A stretch of DNA of 64,000 nucleotides from Parachlorella kessleri. Its lineage: Eukaryota > Chlorophyta > Trebouxiophyceae > Chlorellales > Chlorellaceae. Shown here one piece after another: positions 35,857 to 47,264 of this stretch (the stretch's first letter is position 1; each line of letters starts with the position of its first letter). A program made the position numbers and the translations under genes. The notes under the pieces were generated by a model. That model saw only the letters and a program-made list of their open reading frames with translations, made no database searches and was not told the origin of the DNA. The stretch covers positions 41,841 to 105,840 of the forward strand of contig BBXU01002282.1 in NCBI GenBank assembly GCA_001598975.1, written 5' to 3'.

Positions 35857-37398
35857 CTAGCCTGATCGGTGAATATAATCGGCAATCTCTTCAAACCCAC
35901 GGCCCCGTGCCACCGCCTCCGCTGTCTTTTTACTACCGAGGGTCACCACGTCCAAGGGCGCCCCTGCCTCCACCAGAGCCTTCACTGCCTCCTTCCTGCC
36001 CTGCCGAGCCGCCAGGTGGAGCGGCGTGCACCCCTTGGAATCTGCTACCGCTGGGTCGGCTCCCAAAGCCAGCAGCTGCCTCACGGTCTCCAAAGAGGCA
36101 ATGTGGTTTCTATGTGTATACCGTGCTGCCAGGTGCAAGGCGGTCTGACCCTCAGGTGTGACTGTTTCCAGGGTTGCCTGTCCCCCAGACACAACAAGCG
36201 CCTTCACTGCGCCTGCCCTGCCATACTTGGCTGCCAGGTGGATTGGCAGCAGACCCTTGTCGCTGGCTGCTGCCACGTCCCCTGCTGTGCTGCCAAGCAA
36301 AAGCACAGCCAATGTCTTGGTGCTGCCGCAACGGGCTGCCTCATGCAACGGTGTAAGGCCTGACCTGTTCGCCATCTTCAACAGCGCTGCACCTCCGGGC
36401 GCCTGCAGCAGAGCGACTGCTACCTCTGCTGCATCCTGCTGGGCAGCCAAGTGCAAGGCGGAGTTATTCTTGCTATCCACTGCTGCTATGCTGGCGCCGG
36501 AAGCAAGCAGGGCTGTCACAATGGCTGCGTGGTTGTGCTGGGCTGCCAGCAGCAGCGCAGTGAGCCCACCGATTTTGCTGGCTGCCTCTAGCTCCGCCCC
36601 AGCTGCTGCTAGGGCAGTGGCTGCCTCCGTCCTACCCCGGCTGGCAGCCAACTGCAGCGGGGTTTTACCCAGCTGGTCTGGAATATCGATGGGTGCTCCT
36701 GCAGCTGCCAGTGCTCTCACTGCGTCTCCATGTCGGCACAGGGCCGCCGCATGCATGGGGGTCCTGCCCGATGCGCATGCTGCTGCCAGGCTGGCACCCG
36801 CCTGTGCCAGTAGGAGCAGCACAGTGGTGTTGCTGGAGGCCGCCGCGTAGTGCACCGGTGTTCTGCCCCTGCCATCAGCGACATCAAGGTCTGCCCCTGC
36901 CCGGATGAGGGCGGCCGCAACGGCTGGCTTGCTGCTTGCTGCCGCTAGGTGCAGTGCAGTGCAGCCCTCCTTGTTGACTGCTCCCACTGGTGCGCCTGCT
37001 GCCAGCAGCGCTTCAACCAGCGCTACACGGCTCTGCCTGGCAGCCAAGTGCAACGGTGTATTCCCGTCTGCATTGGCCGCTGCTGCGTCTGCCCCTGCTG
37101 CTAGTAATGCCCGCACAAGGATCACAGCTACCTGGCTGCCCTGGAGCACAGCATAGTGCAGAACTGTGCCAAGGTCGTCAGCAGCCCAGCCACTGTTCTG
37201 AGCGGCGCCTGTGGCTAGCATAGCAGCAACCAGGCCCCAGTCGCCACACCTGGCAGCCTCTAGCAGCTGCTCAGGAGTCGCGTCCTCTGGCCGGAGCTTC
37301 ACTTCCTGTTGCCCCTGTTGCTGCTGCTTCTGATGCGGCTGCTTCCGCGGTCGCCCTCTGCGCTGCTGCTCTTGTAAGGACCGCTGCTCTGGCTGCTG

Positions 37399-37441
<43 letters not shown>

Positions 37442-38060
37442 AACTTGGCCTGTCCGCGGGCCGCTTCCGCGGTACGTGCCTGCCTAGGTGGCCTGCCCAC
37501 CCTCGTGCTGCTGGCCATGGCTGCCTGCTGTGCTGCCAGTGCTGGGCGCACTGCGACCTGCCCGCCAGACTCTCTGCGGACTGTAGGCCTCCAAGAGCCT
37601 ACAGCTGGGTGTGTAGGTTCCTGCGGGGCAGCTGCAGCAGGTTGAGAGGCAGGTTGGCTGGCGTTGCTGCCTGGCATGCTTGGGAGAGGTTGCACCACCA
37701 AGTGTCTTGTGCCTGCGGAGGGTCGCCTGCCTAAGGGCGGCTGCTGCAGGGCCTGCAGGGCAAGATAACAAGAGTATCTATCGAGTCCATGGCGGCTGTG
37801 TAGTTCAACATAGATCACCGCTGGGCGTAACCAAGTTGGGCGGCTGCCCAACAGAAGCACTTCACGAGAAGTGATGCTGCCCGTTCCCAGATATACATGT
37901 AGTGCACCAGCTTGCCTGACAGATAAGCGGGAGCCGTCTGAAAGACTGCAAGCGAAGGTAACCTCTCATCCTTGGGCCTAGCTGCTTTGAGTTGTATTTG
38001 GATGGGGCCTCTGCGGCAGGGCAGAACTTGTGGATAAGCGTCATTCATGGATACAACCAT
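35857..38060 (-). CDS. Ankyrin-repeat protein with AT-hook and poly-Gln N-terminus
   Basis: Two exons in phase: 37866-38060 (65 residues, MVVSMNDAYPQV...) and 35857-37752, giving about 696 residues. The junction uses donor GTGAAG and acceptor CCCTGCAG; starting instead inside the second exon's open frame is possible. After a low-complexity N-terminus comes a poly-Gln run (CTG repeat on the + strand, about 37396-37440) and RRGRPRKQP, a good AT-hook for minor-groove DNA binding. The rest is 12 to 13 ankyrin repeats with consensus GxTPLHLAA...V..LLAAGA (e.g. DGNTPLHLAARQSRVALVEA), ending YIHRSG. Ankyrin stacks bind proteins; with the AT-hook, a nuclear role is inferred. A decayed duplicate of its 3' end lies at 33.0-33.4 kb. 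Divergent from ATG11 with about 470 bp between starts. Confidence 0.85.
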
Positions 38061-38532
38061 AGAAGGCAACAACGTGCGCGCCTGCCTCGCTGAACGGAAA
38101 GTTCTGACGGTCTCTGCTTCGGGGGGCCAGCATCCCTTGGACTGACCAAGCCGTCACATGGGCTACCTGAAACTCACTAAAATTTTGCAGTCAGCTGAGA
38201 GAAGTCCTTGTAAGGTGGGAGCTATGCCTCGCAAGTCGCCAAGGTTGGGTGACGATCATGGCGACATGTCGTGTTAAATAATTTGATCAGATGTCTCGGC
38301 AAATGTTCCTGGCTCTCTGGTCCCCCCCGTTTGCACTGAGGGCAGTCCCAAGACTTGGCAGCGCGCTCCCGCTCTCAGCTGAGCGTACCTCTCAATCTCA
38401 GCCACCTGCCAGCGCGTAATTCCTCGTTTATTTCCACCAATATCGAGGTACTGGTCACTAAGCGTAACCTCGACAGGACAGCTCGCCACCCCCTCGTGGG
38501 CCCTCCCCTGTGCTGGCCACACTGCCAGCTGT
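38061..38532. promoter_or_regulatory. Divergent promoter region between ankyrin gene and ATG11
   Basis: About 470 bp separate the two outward-facing start codons. No coding exon was recognised here. It must hold both 5' UTRs and promoters, possibly shared; no TATA box was clear. Confidence 0.55.
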
Positions 38533-41500
38533 ATGCCCTCCTCGCTTGCCATATTTGTGTCGCACAATGGCAAGACGCTGCAGCTGTCCTGTTCTCGAGC
38601 AACCAGGTGCGCTCGGCCCCACCTGTTACAGCGCGTGGTTTGCAGTCACGTCATTCAAAGCTCACCAGCACTTGACGCTGTGTCGCCCTGTGGCTGCCTG
38701 ACCATCTGATCTGCTGGCTGCTGGCAGAGTGGAGGCCGTCCAGCAGGCGCTGGTGGCCCTCACAGGGGTGCCACTGGCCGACCAGATTGTGATGTGCGAG
38801 GGGGCGCGCCTTGACCCCCACAAGCCGCTGTCTGCCTATGGCCTGCCGGTGGTGAGTGGCGGTCCTAGCGTTAGGAGAGGACCTCTGTGCCTGGCAAGCT
38901 CGCTGCGAGCTATTGCGCCTCACGCGGCCCTAACGCTACTGCATCACTTGTCGGAAGGCTGTGATCAGATCAGGCTGAGGCAATTTCGGCAGGGCTGCTA
39001 ACTGCTGAGCTGTGTGCGCCATGTGTGTGTGTAGGACGAACATGACCAGCCACATGACGTGTTTCTCTACAGCCGGGCACTGCTAAAACCGGGGGCATCG
39101 CCTCCCCCTGACGAGGCAGCTCCAGTTATCGTGGCAGAAGGTAGGCTGCACTCAAGTTGGCTGTTATCTCTATTGGGCCACCGTGAGCACCCCCTGACGG
39201 TGGGTGTTATACTTCGCAAGTCATACGTAGCCCATATGCCTACAGAAGTACTCGGTTTCTGTTACCAGCTGTGGAACTGTCTCTGTGACACTGTAAGGGG
39301 CCTCTGTGCGTCACGTATGCACCCATCTTTCACCCTTCCTTCAGTACAGGGACAATGCTAAGGACCGCTGCCCAGCAGCCATGGGCACTGGACATGGCCA
39401 GCGATGAAACGAAAGCAGGATGTGCTGAGAAGTGCTAGGATGTGATGCTCCCTGCCGTGTTTGTTCATGCAGAGCCGGCAGCAAGCACCACGGCACAGCA
39501 GCCGCATGCGCTGGACAGGGCCAGCAGCCCGCTGCTACGCGCGCTGCCAGAGTACGAGCGCCAGTTTGCCTTCCAGCTGGCGCGGGCGCGGGCGCTGGCA
39601 GAAGCCACACAGCTGCGGTGAGTTCCCCTACGGCCTGCAACAAAGCCTGCTGAAGCGTAGGTGTGACGCGCTCCGGATAAGGAGTGGGACGCTGTGTAGT
39701 TGGGCAAGCTGCAGGCTGGCGTTTTGGGTCTGCTTGCGGGTTGTGTGGCGGCCTAAGGTCAGACTGGGGAGCTGAGCTTAGTTGACTTAGGGTGCTAGGG
39801 ACGGTCCTTGGTAGCGGTGGGAGACAAGGCAAGCTGGCTGCCTGTTGCAGGTATGGCGCGTGTGCCCAGCTGGTGAGTGAGCAGGAGGTGCAGGCGCTGT
39901 CCATTGACGCCGCCCGGACGAATGTGGAGGCGCACTTTTCCTACATCTGCGGCGCCTTCGAGGGCTTCATGCAGCGATACCTGGCACAGCATGCAGTGCA
40001 TGCAGGTGGGCGAGGGTCTGTAAGGTGCATGCAGAGAAACCTTGGTGTACGATGTGCCTGCATGTGTGTCTTGCTTGCCGAGTGCATGCACATGGGTGGG
40101 TGGGGCGGTGCTATGCATGCGTGCAGGCTGGATGGGGGGCTCTTCCGGCATTGCATGCAGGTAAAGCCTTGTGATAGTTGCTGGCGGCATGTGACTGGGC
40201 AGATAATTGTGGTGCATCCGGGTTCGTGCACACCCAGTGCCGGCCATGGGCTTTGAGATTTACCTGCTGTACAGTGCACGAATCTCCCCTTGCACCTGTG
40301 GTGCAGAGGTGCTAGGATCTTTTGAGGAGGACCTGCGTTTCCTGGCAGCAACCGAGCTCCACCCCGCCCTCCAGCGTGGGCCTGCCGCCTCAGGCGGGTC
40401 CAGCGTACTTGGCGGCGGCAGGGGCAGCGCAGCGGGCAGCAGCACCGGCGCCAGCCCCAGCGCCAGTACTAGCCTTGCCGCAGGCAGCGGCAGCTTTGGG
40501 AGCGCCAGCGGGGCGCAAATGCAGGCGCCGAGGCGCCTCATTGACCTGGTGGATGCTGCAACTTTGCGGGAGCTGTATGGCAGCTGCTCCAAGTCGCACC
40601 GGCACTATGCTGCCAAGGTGGGAGATGGGCGCCGCGGTGCGGTAAATGTGATTGGGGCTACTGGCCCTGGGTATCATGAAGGACCCCAGGACAGTGATCC
40701 TGGTCCAAATGCAGCCGGGCATAAGACACAAGGGGCATCAGCACCTCAGCTCTCTGCTGCTGTTGTCCATGTGCAGCTTGACTGCCCATCGCTGGGCTCC
40801 TCTCAAGGATGGACCAAGCTCACAAGCATGCACACCTTTCTGTTATTGGCTTGGCGGGGACTGGTATTAGCAGGGACATGCCTGAGTGATGTTCGTTGTG
40901 CTGTGCAGGTGTCCGAGCTGGAGTCGCTGTTTGTGCTGCTCAAGGGTGATGTGGAGGCGCTCTTCATGCAGGCAAGTATTCGTTCTGTAAGGGGGGTGCT
41001 CTGAAGGCAGTCAGATCTAAGGAGGGTCTTTTGGGGATTGTATGCAAGGCAGTTCTGCTGCAAGGCGGCACAGGTGGATACCGCTGATGTGTGGAGGGGG
41101 GCTTCATTTATGAGAACGGAGGGCATAGGTCTGGGAGCATGACTCCACTGTCAGCAGTCTAGTGCTTGCTCCCATCACATCTGTGTAACCCTAACTGAGC
41201 AGCTTAGCGTCGAGTTGTTGATTTTTTGCAGCACCATGGCGTGGGTTGGGGTAGTACCTTGACCGGTCATTGTCATGCGACTCATGTGCTGACTCATCAC
41301 GCACTGAGATGTGCAGGCCCCCAGCGTGGACATGGAGGCCTTGGCTGAGCAGCTGGCAGAGATGCATGCGAGCGCGGACGAGCAGGTGAGCTTAGGGCGG
41401 GTGCAGCGCCACGATCCGTCTATGTATGTGGCGTGGAGACTGAGAACATATTGGGAGTGACGAGAAGGAGTGCGCGCTCTCGCAAAGCCGTGCTACTGCA

Positions 41501-44500
41501 TTCCAGGCAATGGCCAGGGCAGCTGGCGAAGTGGCAGCAGAGCCTTATAGACCTTGGAAGTCGTGTCATTTATTGCTGTCTGCAGGCGTCGATCGTCCAG
41601 GCTCTGGCCAGCGACCTGGGCAAGGTGCAGCAGATACTGGAGCACACCACAGCGCAGCTCAGCGGGGCCGCCAGCGCCTCCGTCTCACTCCAGGCAAGGG
41701 CGTGAAGTACAGCATATTGGGCTTGGAGCTTGCACGTTCCATCTTCATGTTTACATAGGTGTCAGTCTTGCACGCCAAGCCTGCTGCCGCATTGTCACTG
41801 ATCAAGGCAGTGAAACTGTTGTGCAGTTGGATATCTGGAGCAAGATATTGGAGACGAGTAGCTGCAGGGTGTGCAAGCTCTGTAGCGAGACGTCACGCTT
41901 TAAAGTTCCTCCGCTGCGCTTTCTGTGCAGCTCTCTGATACCTGCCAGATGCTGGAGACCATGCACGAGTCGCATGCTGCGCATCTGCTGCCGCGCGCTG
42001 CCGGCATCGACACGGCGCTGCAGGACTTCACTCAGCGCTGCGTGGCATGCAAGGTGCGAGGCAGACATGTTAATAAAAAGGGGGAGGCGGGAGCATATAA
42101 ATGTTGCCTTATAGCCACACAGCCTGCAATATTCGCATGCATGCCAAGCCATGTACCCCTGTCACGACTGTACGGGCTCGTGTGCTGGTGCTCGGGAGGA
42201 TGGGGGCTTGACCCCTCTTAGTCCTACTGGGGTTGATTGTCAACAACAGGTCTCTCTGCACGGCGTCGCTGACGCTCCTCGTGTGCAACTTGCAGCACCT
42301 GCCGCGATATGTGTTTATGGTGCTCCGTTGTTTGAGTGGTGCACGTGGCCACTGTGCTGCCTGCAGAATGCGCTGAGCAAGGACGTGCAGCACCAGCTGC
42401 AGTGCATCGCCAGCCAGCAGTCGCGCATCCGGGAGATGAAGGTGAGGAACCTGTCAGGCGAATCTGATGCTTGGGTGCATGTCCTGGGCTGACAGCTGGG
42501 CCCCAGTGCCCTGAAGCTTATGCAAAAGAGCCCGTGCTGTGTGGCGAGGCCTCAGGCTGGCAAAAACCAGCAGCTTCCGTCACTCCTAGTGTCCAAACTC
42601 TCATTCAACTCCCTGTCTGATGTACCGCCGCCTGCACCTCTCTTTCCACCTTTCTTGCTCCAGGACAAGCTGACGCTGTGTGGTGGTACCCTTTCATCTA
42701 TCTCTCCCAAAGCCCAAACCCTCAGTCAACCCCCAACCTGATGTAGAGCTGCCTGCCTGTGTGTGCCTCCTTCTCTCCAGGACAAGCTGGCGCTGTTTGG
42801 GGAGGCCCTGGCCCGTCAGGAGTCAGGCGTGGGCCAGCTGCTGGGCGTGCGCCGGCTGCCGGCCGCATACAAGCAGTGCCTGGCGGAGTGCGTGCGCCGC
42901 GGCGCGTTTGGCGAGAAGTACGCCCAGTCAGCTGCCAAGCTGGCGGAGAGCATGGGGCGATTCCGGGAGAAGGAGGTGGCCACGCGGGAGGCCTTCCGGC
43001 GCCACGTGGAGAGGTGAGCCTGTGGGTCTGCAGGACTCTCTTCCCCACCTTGAGGGGGTGGTATTGCGGGGCTGCTGGGTGGGCGGGTGGGAGGGTTGGC
43101 CGCAGGGGAGAAGGACGGGGGCCCCGCTGGGCTGCTGCTGTGGCTTGGGTAGCCACGGACTTCCGTCTCAATGTCTGATTGTGAGGTTGGTCTGCATGCG
43201 GGTGGCGGCAGGTACAGCTACCGTACCGGCCTCCTGCTGGAGTCAAGCCGGCCACTCACTACCTGGTTGCTACTGTCAGTGTAGCTAGCTGGGGGAACAG
43301 TTGTAAGGCCTAGGCTATGCATGGGTTCATCTGGAATACCTCCCCGTTCACCGGTCACACGCATAATCTGCCGGAGCGCGCTCCCCACAGCTCTCGGATC
43401 CTCCCTGACCACCAAGCCTCGGATTGCTGAACCTGGTAGTGCTCCTTCTCGGCACAGGTACATCTCCATGCAGCTTCTGAAGCGCATGGGCCTGCTGAAG
43501 TGCGCTCCCCAATAGCTGGCGTACCCTCTCCTCCCGGACTGCCAACCTCCTTCTCATGTCTGGGGTTGCACCGTCCTGGTGCAGGTACATCCCCACGCAG
43601 CTCCTGGAGCGCATGGGCCTGCTGGAGCAGCCGCCCCACTGCCAGGTGTCGCTGCCGGGGGCGGCGGAAGGCGAGCAGCTGCTGCACGTGACCGTGGACG
43701 AGCTGCGCCGCTTCCAGGTGTGTGTCGGGGACTGAAGACCTCTTCTCATTAGTAAACTGCTGTTCTGGCTCCCAGCTGCCCAGGCATACTGAGGTGCTGC
43801 ACCCAGTTTAAGGCATGCTTCCGCAAACATCACCAAACATGTGTAGCTATTCTCTTTTAAGAGTTCTTAACCCTCTCGCATGTGACTGAGCTGCGGCGCT
43901 GTCGGCAGCAGCCCGGTGGGCTGTGGCTGCTCTGGTGCGCAATGCCCTGCGCACATGCCCTGGGGGTGTCGTCCTGCCCCTGGTCTCCGTTGTTGCCTTG
44001 GAAGTCATATCCCCGCAGCCGCAATCGGCTTCCCTCCTTTGACTGCACGTGGCTGCAGTTACCCTGGAGCACCGGCTCCTCACTCTCCGAGCCAGCCCTC
44101 TCCCCTCGGGCTTCTTCCGCGATGGCAGCAGGACCTGCTGAGCAGCAGCAGCAGCAGCGGGCACAGCAGGAGCAGCAGCAGCAGCAAGAGGAGCAGCAGA
44201 CTGGTGATGTGGCTGGGGCGGAGGGGACTTTTGAAGATCTCACTGCGTCGCTGCAGGTAAGGAAAGGGGGTGCCGAAGGCGGCTTGGCCGGGTTAACATT
44301 TCACGTGGATGTGGTTTGTAAAATTATTTCTGCGCTTCTGCAGGGCCCCGCGGGTGCATGCAGTAGAAATTCCAAGTACCACCCGTAACCGACAAAGTTG
44401 GGCCTCGTGTGTCCGCTGAAAAGCAAAAAGCTTTGATGCGAAGAGGTTTGCGGTTGAGAGTTGGACAAGTCTCGCCTTGGCAGGGCTCACCATATGTCTG

Positions 44501-47264
44501 ACTTTTGCCTGACTAACTCCAGCGCTTCTGATATGTCTGTCCATGGCCCACACCTCCGCTTTGCTGTAAACAGATGGAGAACGCCCGGCTTCGCGCGGAC
44601 CTTGCCACAGCGGTTGCGCGGGACTGCGTGCGCTCGGTGCAGCTTGCCGGCCTCCCCGCCCCTGCTGCCGCCGCTGCCACTGCTGTTGTTGCCCCCGGCG
44701 GCAGCACTGCCCCCGCTAGTGCCGCGGCGCCGGGCTCGGCGGCCGCTGCAGAGCCTGGGAGCTCCCAGGTGCAGCAGGCGCAGCAGGGGGCGGCGGGGGC
44801 AGTGCAGCGGTACGAGAAAGCCCTGGCAGCCAAGGATGAGCTGGTTGGGGAGCTGCAGGTGGGTTTGGAAGCTTGTTCTGGTATGTTTTCGGATCTTCTT
44901 TGCTAAATGTACATGTATGAGACATCAAGGTTGCAGGGGGGCAGGCTGGGACGGGTAGCTGCCAAGAAGAGTGGGTGTTGTGTGCTGACGTGAAGGGGCG
45001 CGGTGCAGGTGGAAAGAAAAAAGTGGTTACCAACTGCAAAGCTCCGTGCTTTGCAGAGCCAGCTGGGCAGGGCGCAGGCGCAGGCGCGCACCTACGAGCA
45101 CCGCATCCTCAGCCTGGAGCAGCAGCTCGCCAGCCTGGCAGCCGCAGGGCGCCAGCAGCAGCAGCAGGGCGCAAGCGCTGGCAGCGGCTCGCAACAGAGC
45201 GGCGGCGATGGCTTGCAACCCAGCGGCGGCAGCGGCTCTCAAGAGGGCACCGAGTCCCAGGGGAGCGGCAGCAGCAGCGGCTACCAAGCAGGGGGCAGCG
45301 GCGGCAGCCAAGGGGCCGGGAGCTCCGATGCAGGCGGAAGCGGCTCTCCGAAGGCCCCATCAATAGAAGAGGGGGCCGTTCCAGCTGCCGACCCTGGCTA
45401 CGCAGAGGGCGGCAGCAGCAGCGGCTTCCAGGCAGGCAGCGGCTCCCAGCGAGCTCCGTCAATAGAGGAGGGGGCGGTGCCGTCGGCGGGCGCGGCGCTG
45501 GGGTCTCCGCTTGAGACACTACTGCAAGATGAAGCGGCAGCGAGCGGGGGTGCAGCGCAGGAACCGGCGGCGGCGCCGCATGCCGTCGGCGACAGCAGCA
45601 GTTGCGGCAGCGGGGTGCTGAGCGCTGCCTCACCCCAGGGCACGCCTCCTGCAAGCCTTGGGTCGTCTGCCGGCAACCTGCATCCCTTAGGCGCCCCCTT
45701 GCAGGGGGCTGTAGCCACAGCGGCCGCACAGGCCCTCTCCCAGCCTCAGGCTGCCTATGGGGTGCTGCGGTTGCAGCCACAGCAGCCGGGCAGCAGCCCC
45801 GCCAGCAGCCCCCCAATGGCAGCAAGCATGGGCTTCACAGGGGATGAGGGAGCAGCCTCCGCGGCATCACCAGCGGCCGTGCCTGGGGGCCTGTGCGGGT
45901 CCCACGTCAGCGCGCAAGGCGCAGGCGCCGGCAGCTTTGCGGCGCAGCAGGGGGCCTCCCGCTCCTCCACCTCCCGGGGAGACACGCGAGGGGAGCACCA
46001 CCTCGAAGCTCGCCTAGCCTGGGGCTCGGCCTTGGAGCAGCAGCTGCAGCATCCGGGTAGCAGCGCGTCTTCAGGCAGTGGCGGTGAAGCAGCAGCTCGC
46101 TCGGCAGGAAGGGAGGTGCAGCACCTGGTCTCTACTGCTTCCCAGGATGCAGCAGGCTCCAGCTCCCTCCTCGGCGCCCTCGCCAGCTCAGCAGGCGCCG
46201 CCAGCGAGGCGATGGGCTATGCCTCTACCTCGCCACCTGCGGCAGGACTACCACCATCCCTGGGGGCCTCTGCCACTGCCGTGGCCAATACCGGCAGCAG
46301 TGACAGCAGCCCTGGGAGTGGGGGTTTGTGGCTGCCTGACCAGCGATTGCAGCAGCAGCAGCAGCAGCAACCACAAATGCGGGCGGAGAAGGCGGAGGTT
46401 GTAGCCGAGGAGGGGCCCCCGCAGCAGGAGCAACAGCCGCGCAGGACAGGCGTGCTGCTTGAGGGCTGCCCTTCGAACCAGGCTGGCGAGCAGCTGCACC
46501 CAGCGCAGCAGGAGGGGGATGAGAAGGGTAAGACGGAGGCAGCGATGGAGGCAGCCAGTGAGGAGGGGGTGGGAGTCTCCTCGCAGGGCGCGGCGCCAGC
46601 TCAACAAGCTTCAGTGCCAACTGAGCAGCGAGACCCAGCCGTGAGACTGCAGGGCAGCCAGCAGCAGCAGCAGCAGCAGGAGCTGCAGGCGGGCAGGCAA
46701 GCTAGTGAGAGGGGCGAGGAGCTGGCCTTGCAGCAGCAGGCGGCAGGGCCTGCAGCCGTGCCGGCCCCCGCCCCGGCCATAAGGAGCCAGCTGGCTGCAG
46801 AACTGGCTGCCGCTGCAGCGGCGGCGCAAGCGGCACAGCTTGCCCAATCACAAGGTGAAGCGCCACCGCCTACAGCGCTGCTGCCAGCGCCAGCTCAGGG
46901 CCTTCAGTCTGGGGGAAGCCAGCAGGCTGCGCCACAGGTGCAGACCCAGCAAGCACACGCTACGGGTAATGTGGTAGCAGACGCGTCCGCTTCGGCAGCG
47001 GAAGATGCACCTGCCGGCTCGGGCGCACCCGCGGGCACGACAGATCAGGCACAGCAGGGCATAGCTGCCCAGGACCAGCATGTTGTGGGGACCAGCGTGG
47101 GGGGCTTAGAGGCTCCCACAGCAGTCCCACCAGTGGCGGCAGCCGATGAGGGGAGCGATGTGGAGGGCATCGAGATAGTGACTGACGAGGAGGAGGAGGG
47201 GGAGGAGGTGTATGGTACGCCTGGGTCCTCACCTGATCGTGGCAGGGGTTCTCCGGAAGCCTAG
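38533..47264 (+). CDS. ATG11: Autophagy-related protein 11 (plant/algal ATG11)
   Basis: Scaffold of the ATG1/ATG13 kinase complex in selective autophagy. Sixteen exons with consistent phase: 38533-38606, 38728-38851, 39035-39140, 39473-39617, 39851-40005, 40307-40617, 40909-40971, 41317-41385, 41586-41693, 41931-42053, 42367-42441, 42781-43013, 43585-43717, 44059-44256, 44574-44858, 45009-47264 (the last could start at 45057); about 1,485 residues. The N-terminus (FVSHNGKTLQLSCSRATRVE ... LDPHKPLSAYGLPV ... FLYSRALLKPGA) is the ubiquitin-like segment. ALPEYERQFAFQLARARAL and ELHPALQ match plant ATG11, followed by coiled-coil exons. DKLALFGEALARQESGVGQL through YIPTQLLERMGLLEQPPHC is the conserved ATG11 block. 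The final 700 or so residues are Q/S/A/G-rich with an acidic end (TDEEEEGEEVYG), not typical of the family. Two introns use GC donors; two acceptors are preceded by duplicated decoys. Confidence 0.92.
42565..42800 (+). repeat. Tandem duplication of an ATG11 intron-end/exon-start
   Basis: Two copies about 118 bp apart each contain a pyrimidine tract, CAG acceptor and GACAAGCTG(A/G)CGCTGT. The second (exon at 42781) continues the ATG11 frame. The first (at 42663) runs into a stop if read through (ends ...LSQPPT) and looks like a decoy or pseudo-exon. Confidence 0.8.
43381..43640 (+). repeat. Second tandem duplication of an ATG11 acceptor and exon start
   Basis: Two copies about 132 bp apart. 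The upstream copy (about 43453) encodes YISMQLLKRMGLLKCAPQ then TAG; the downstream exon (43585) encodes YIPTQLLERMGLLEQPPHC and is the functional one. A weaker third GCAG/GTACAGCTACCG acceptor lies near 43210. Use of the upstream copy would truncate ATG11. Confidence 0.85.
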
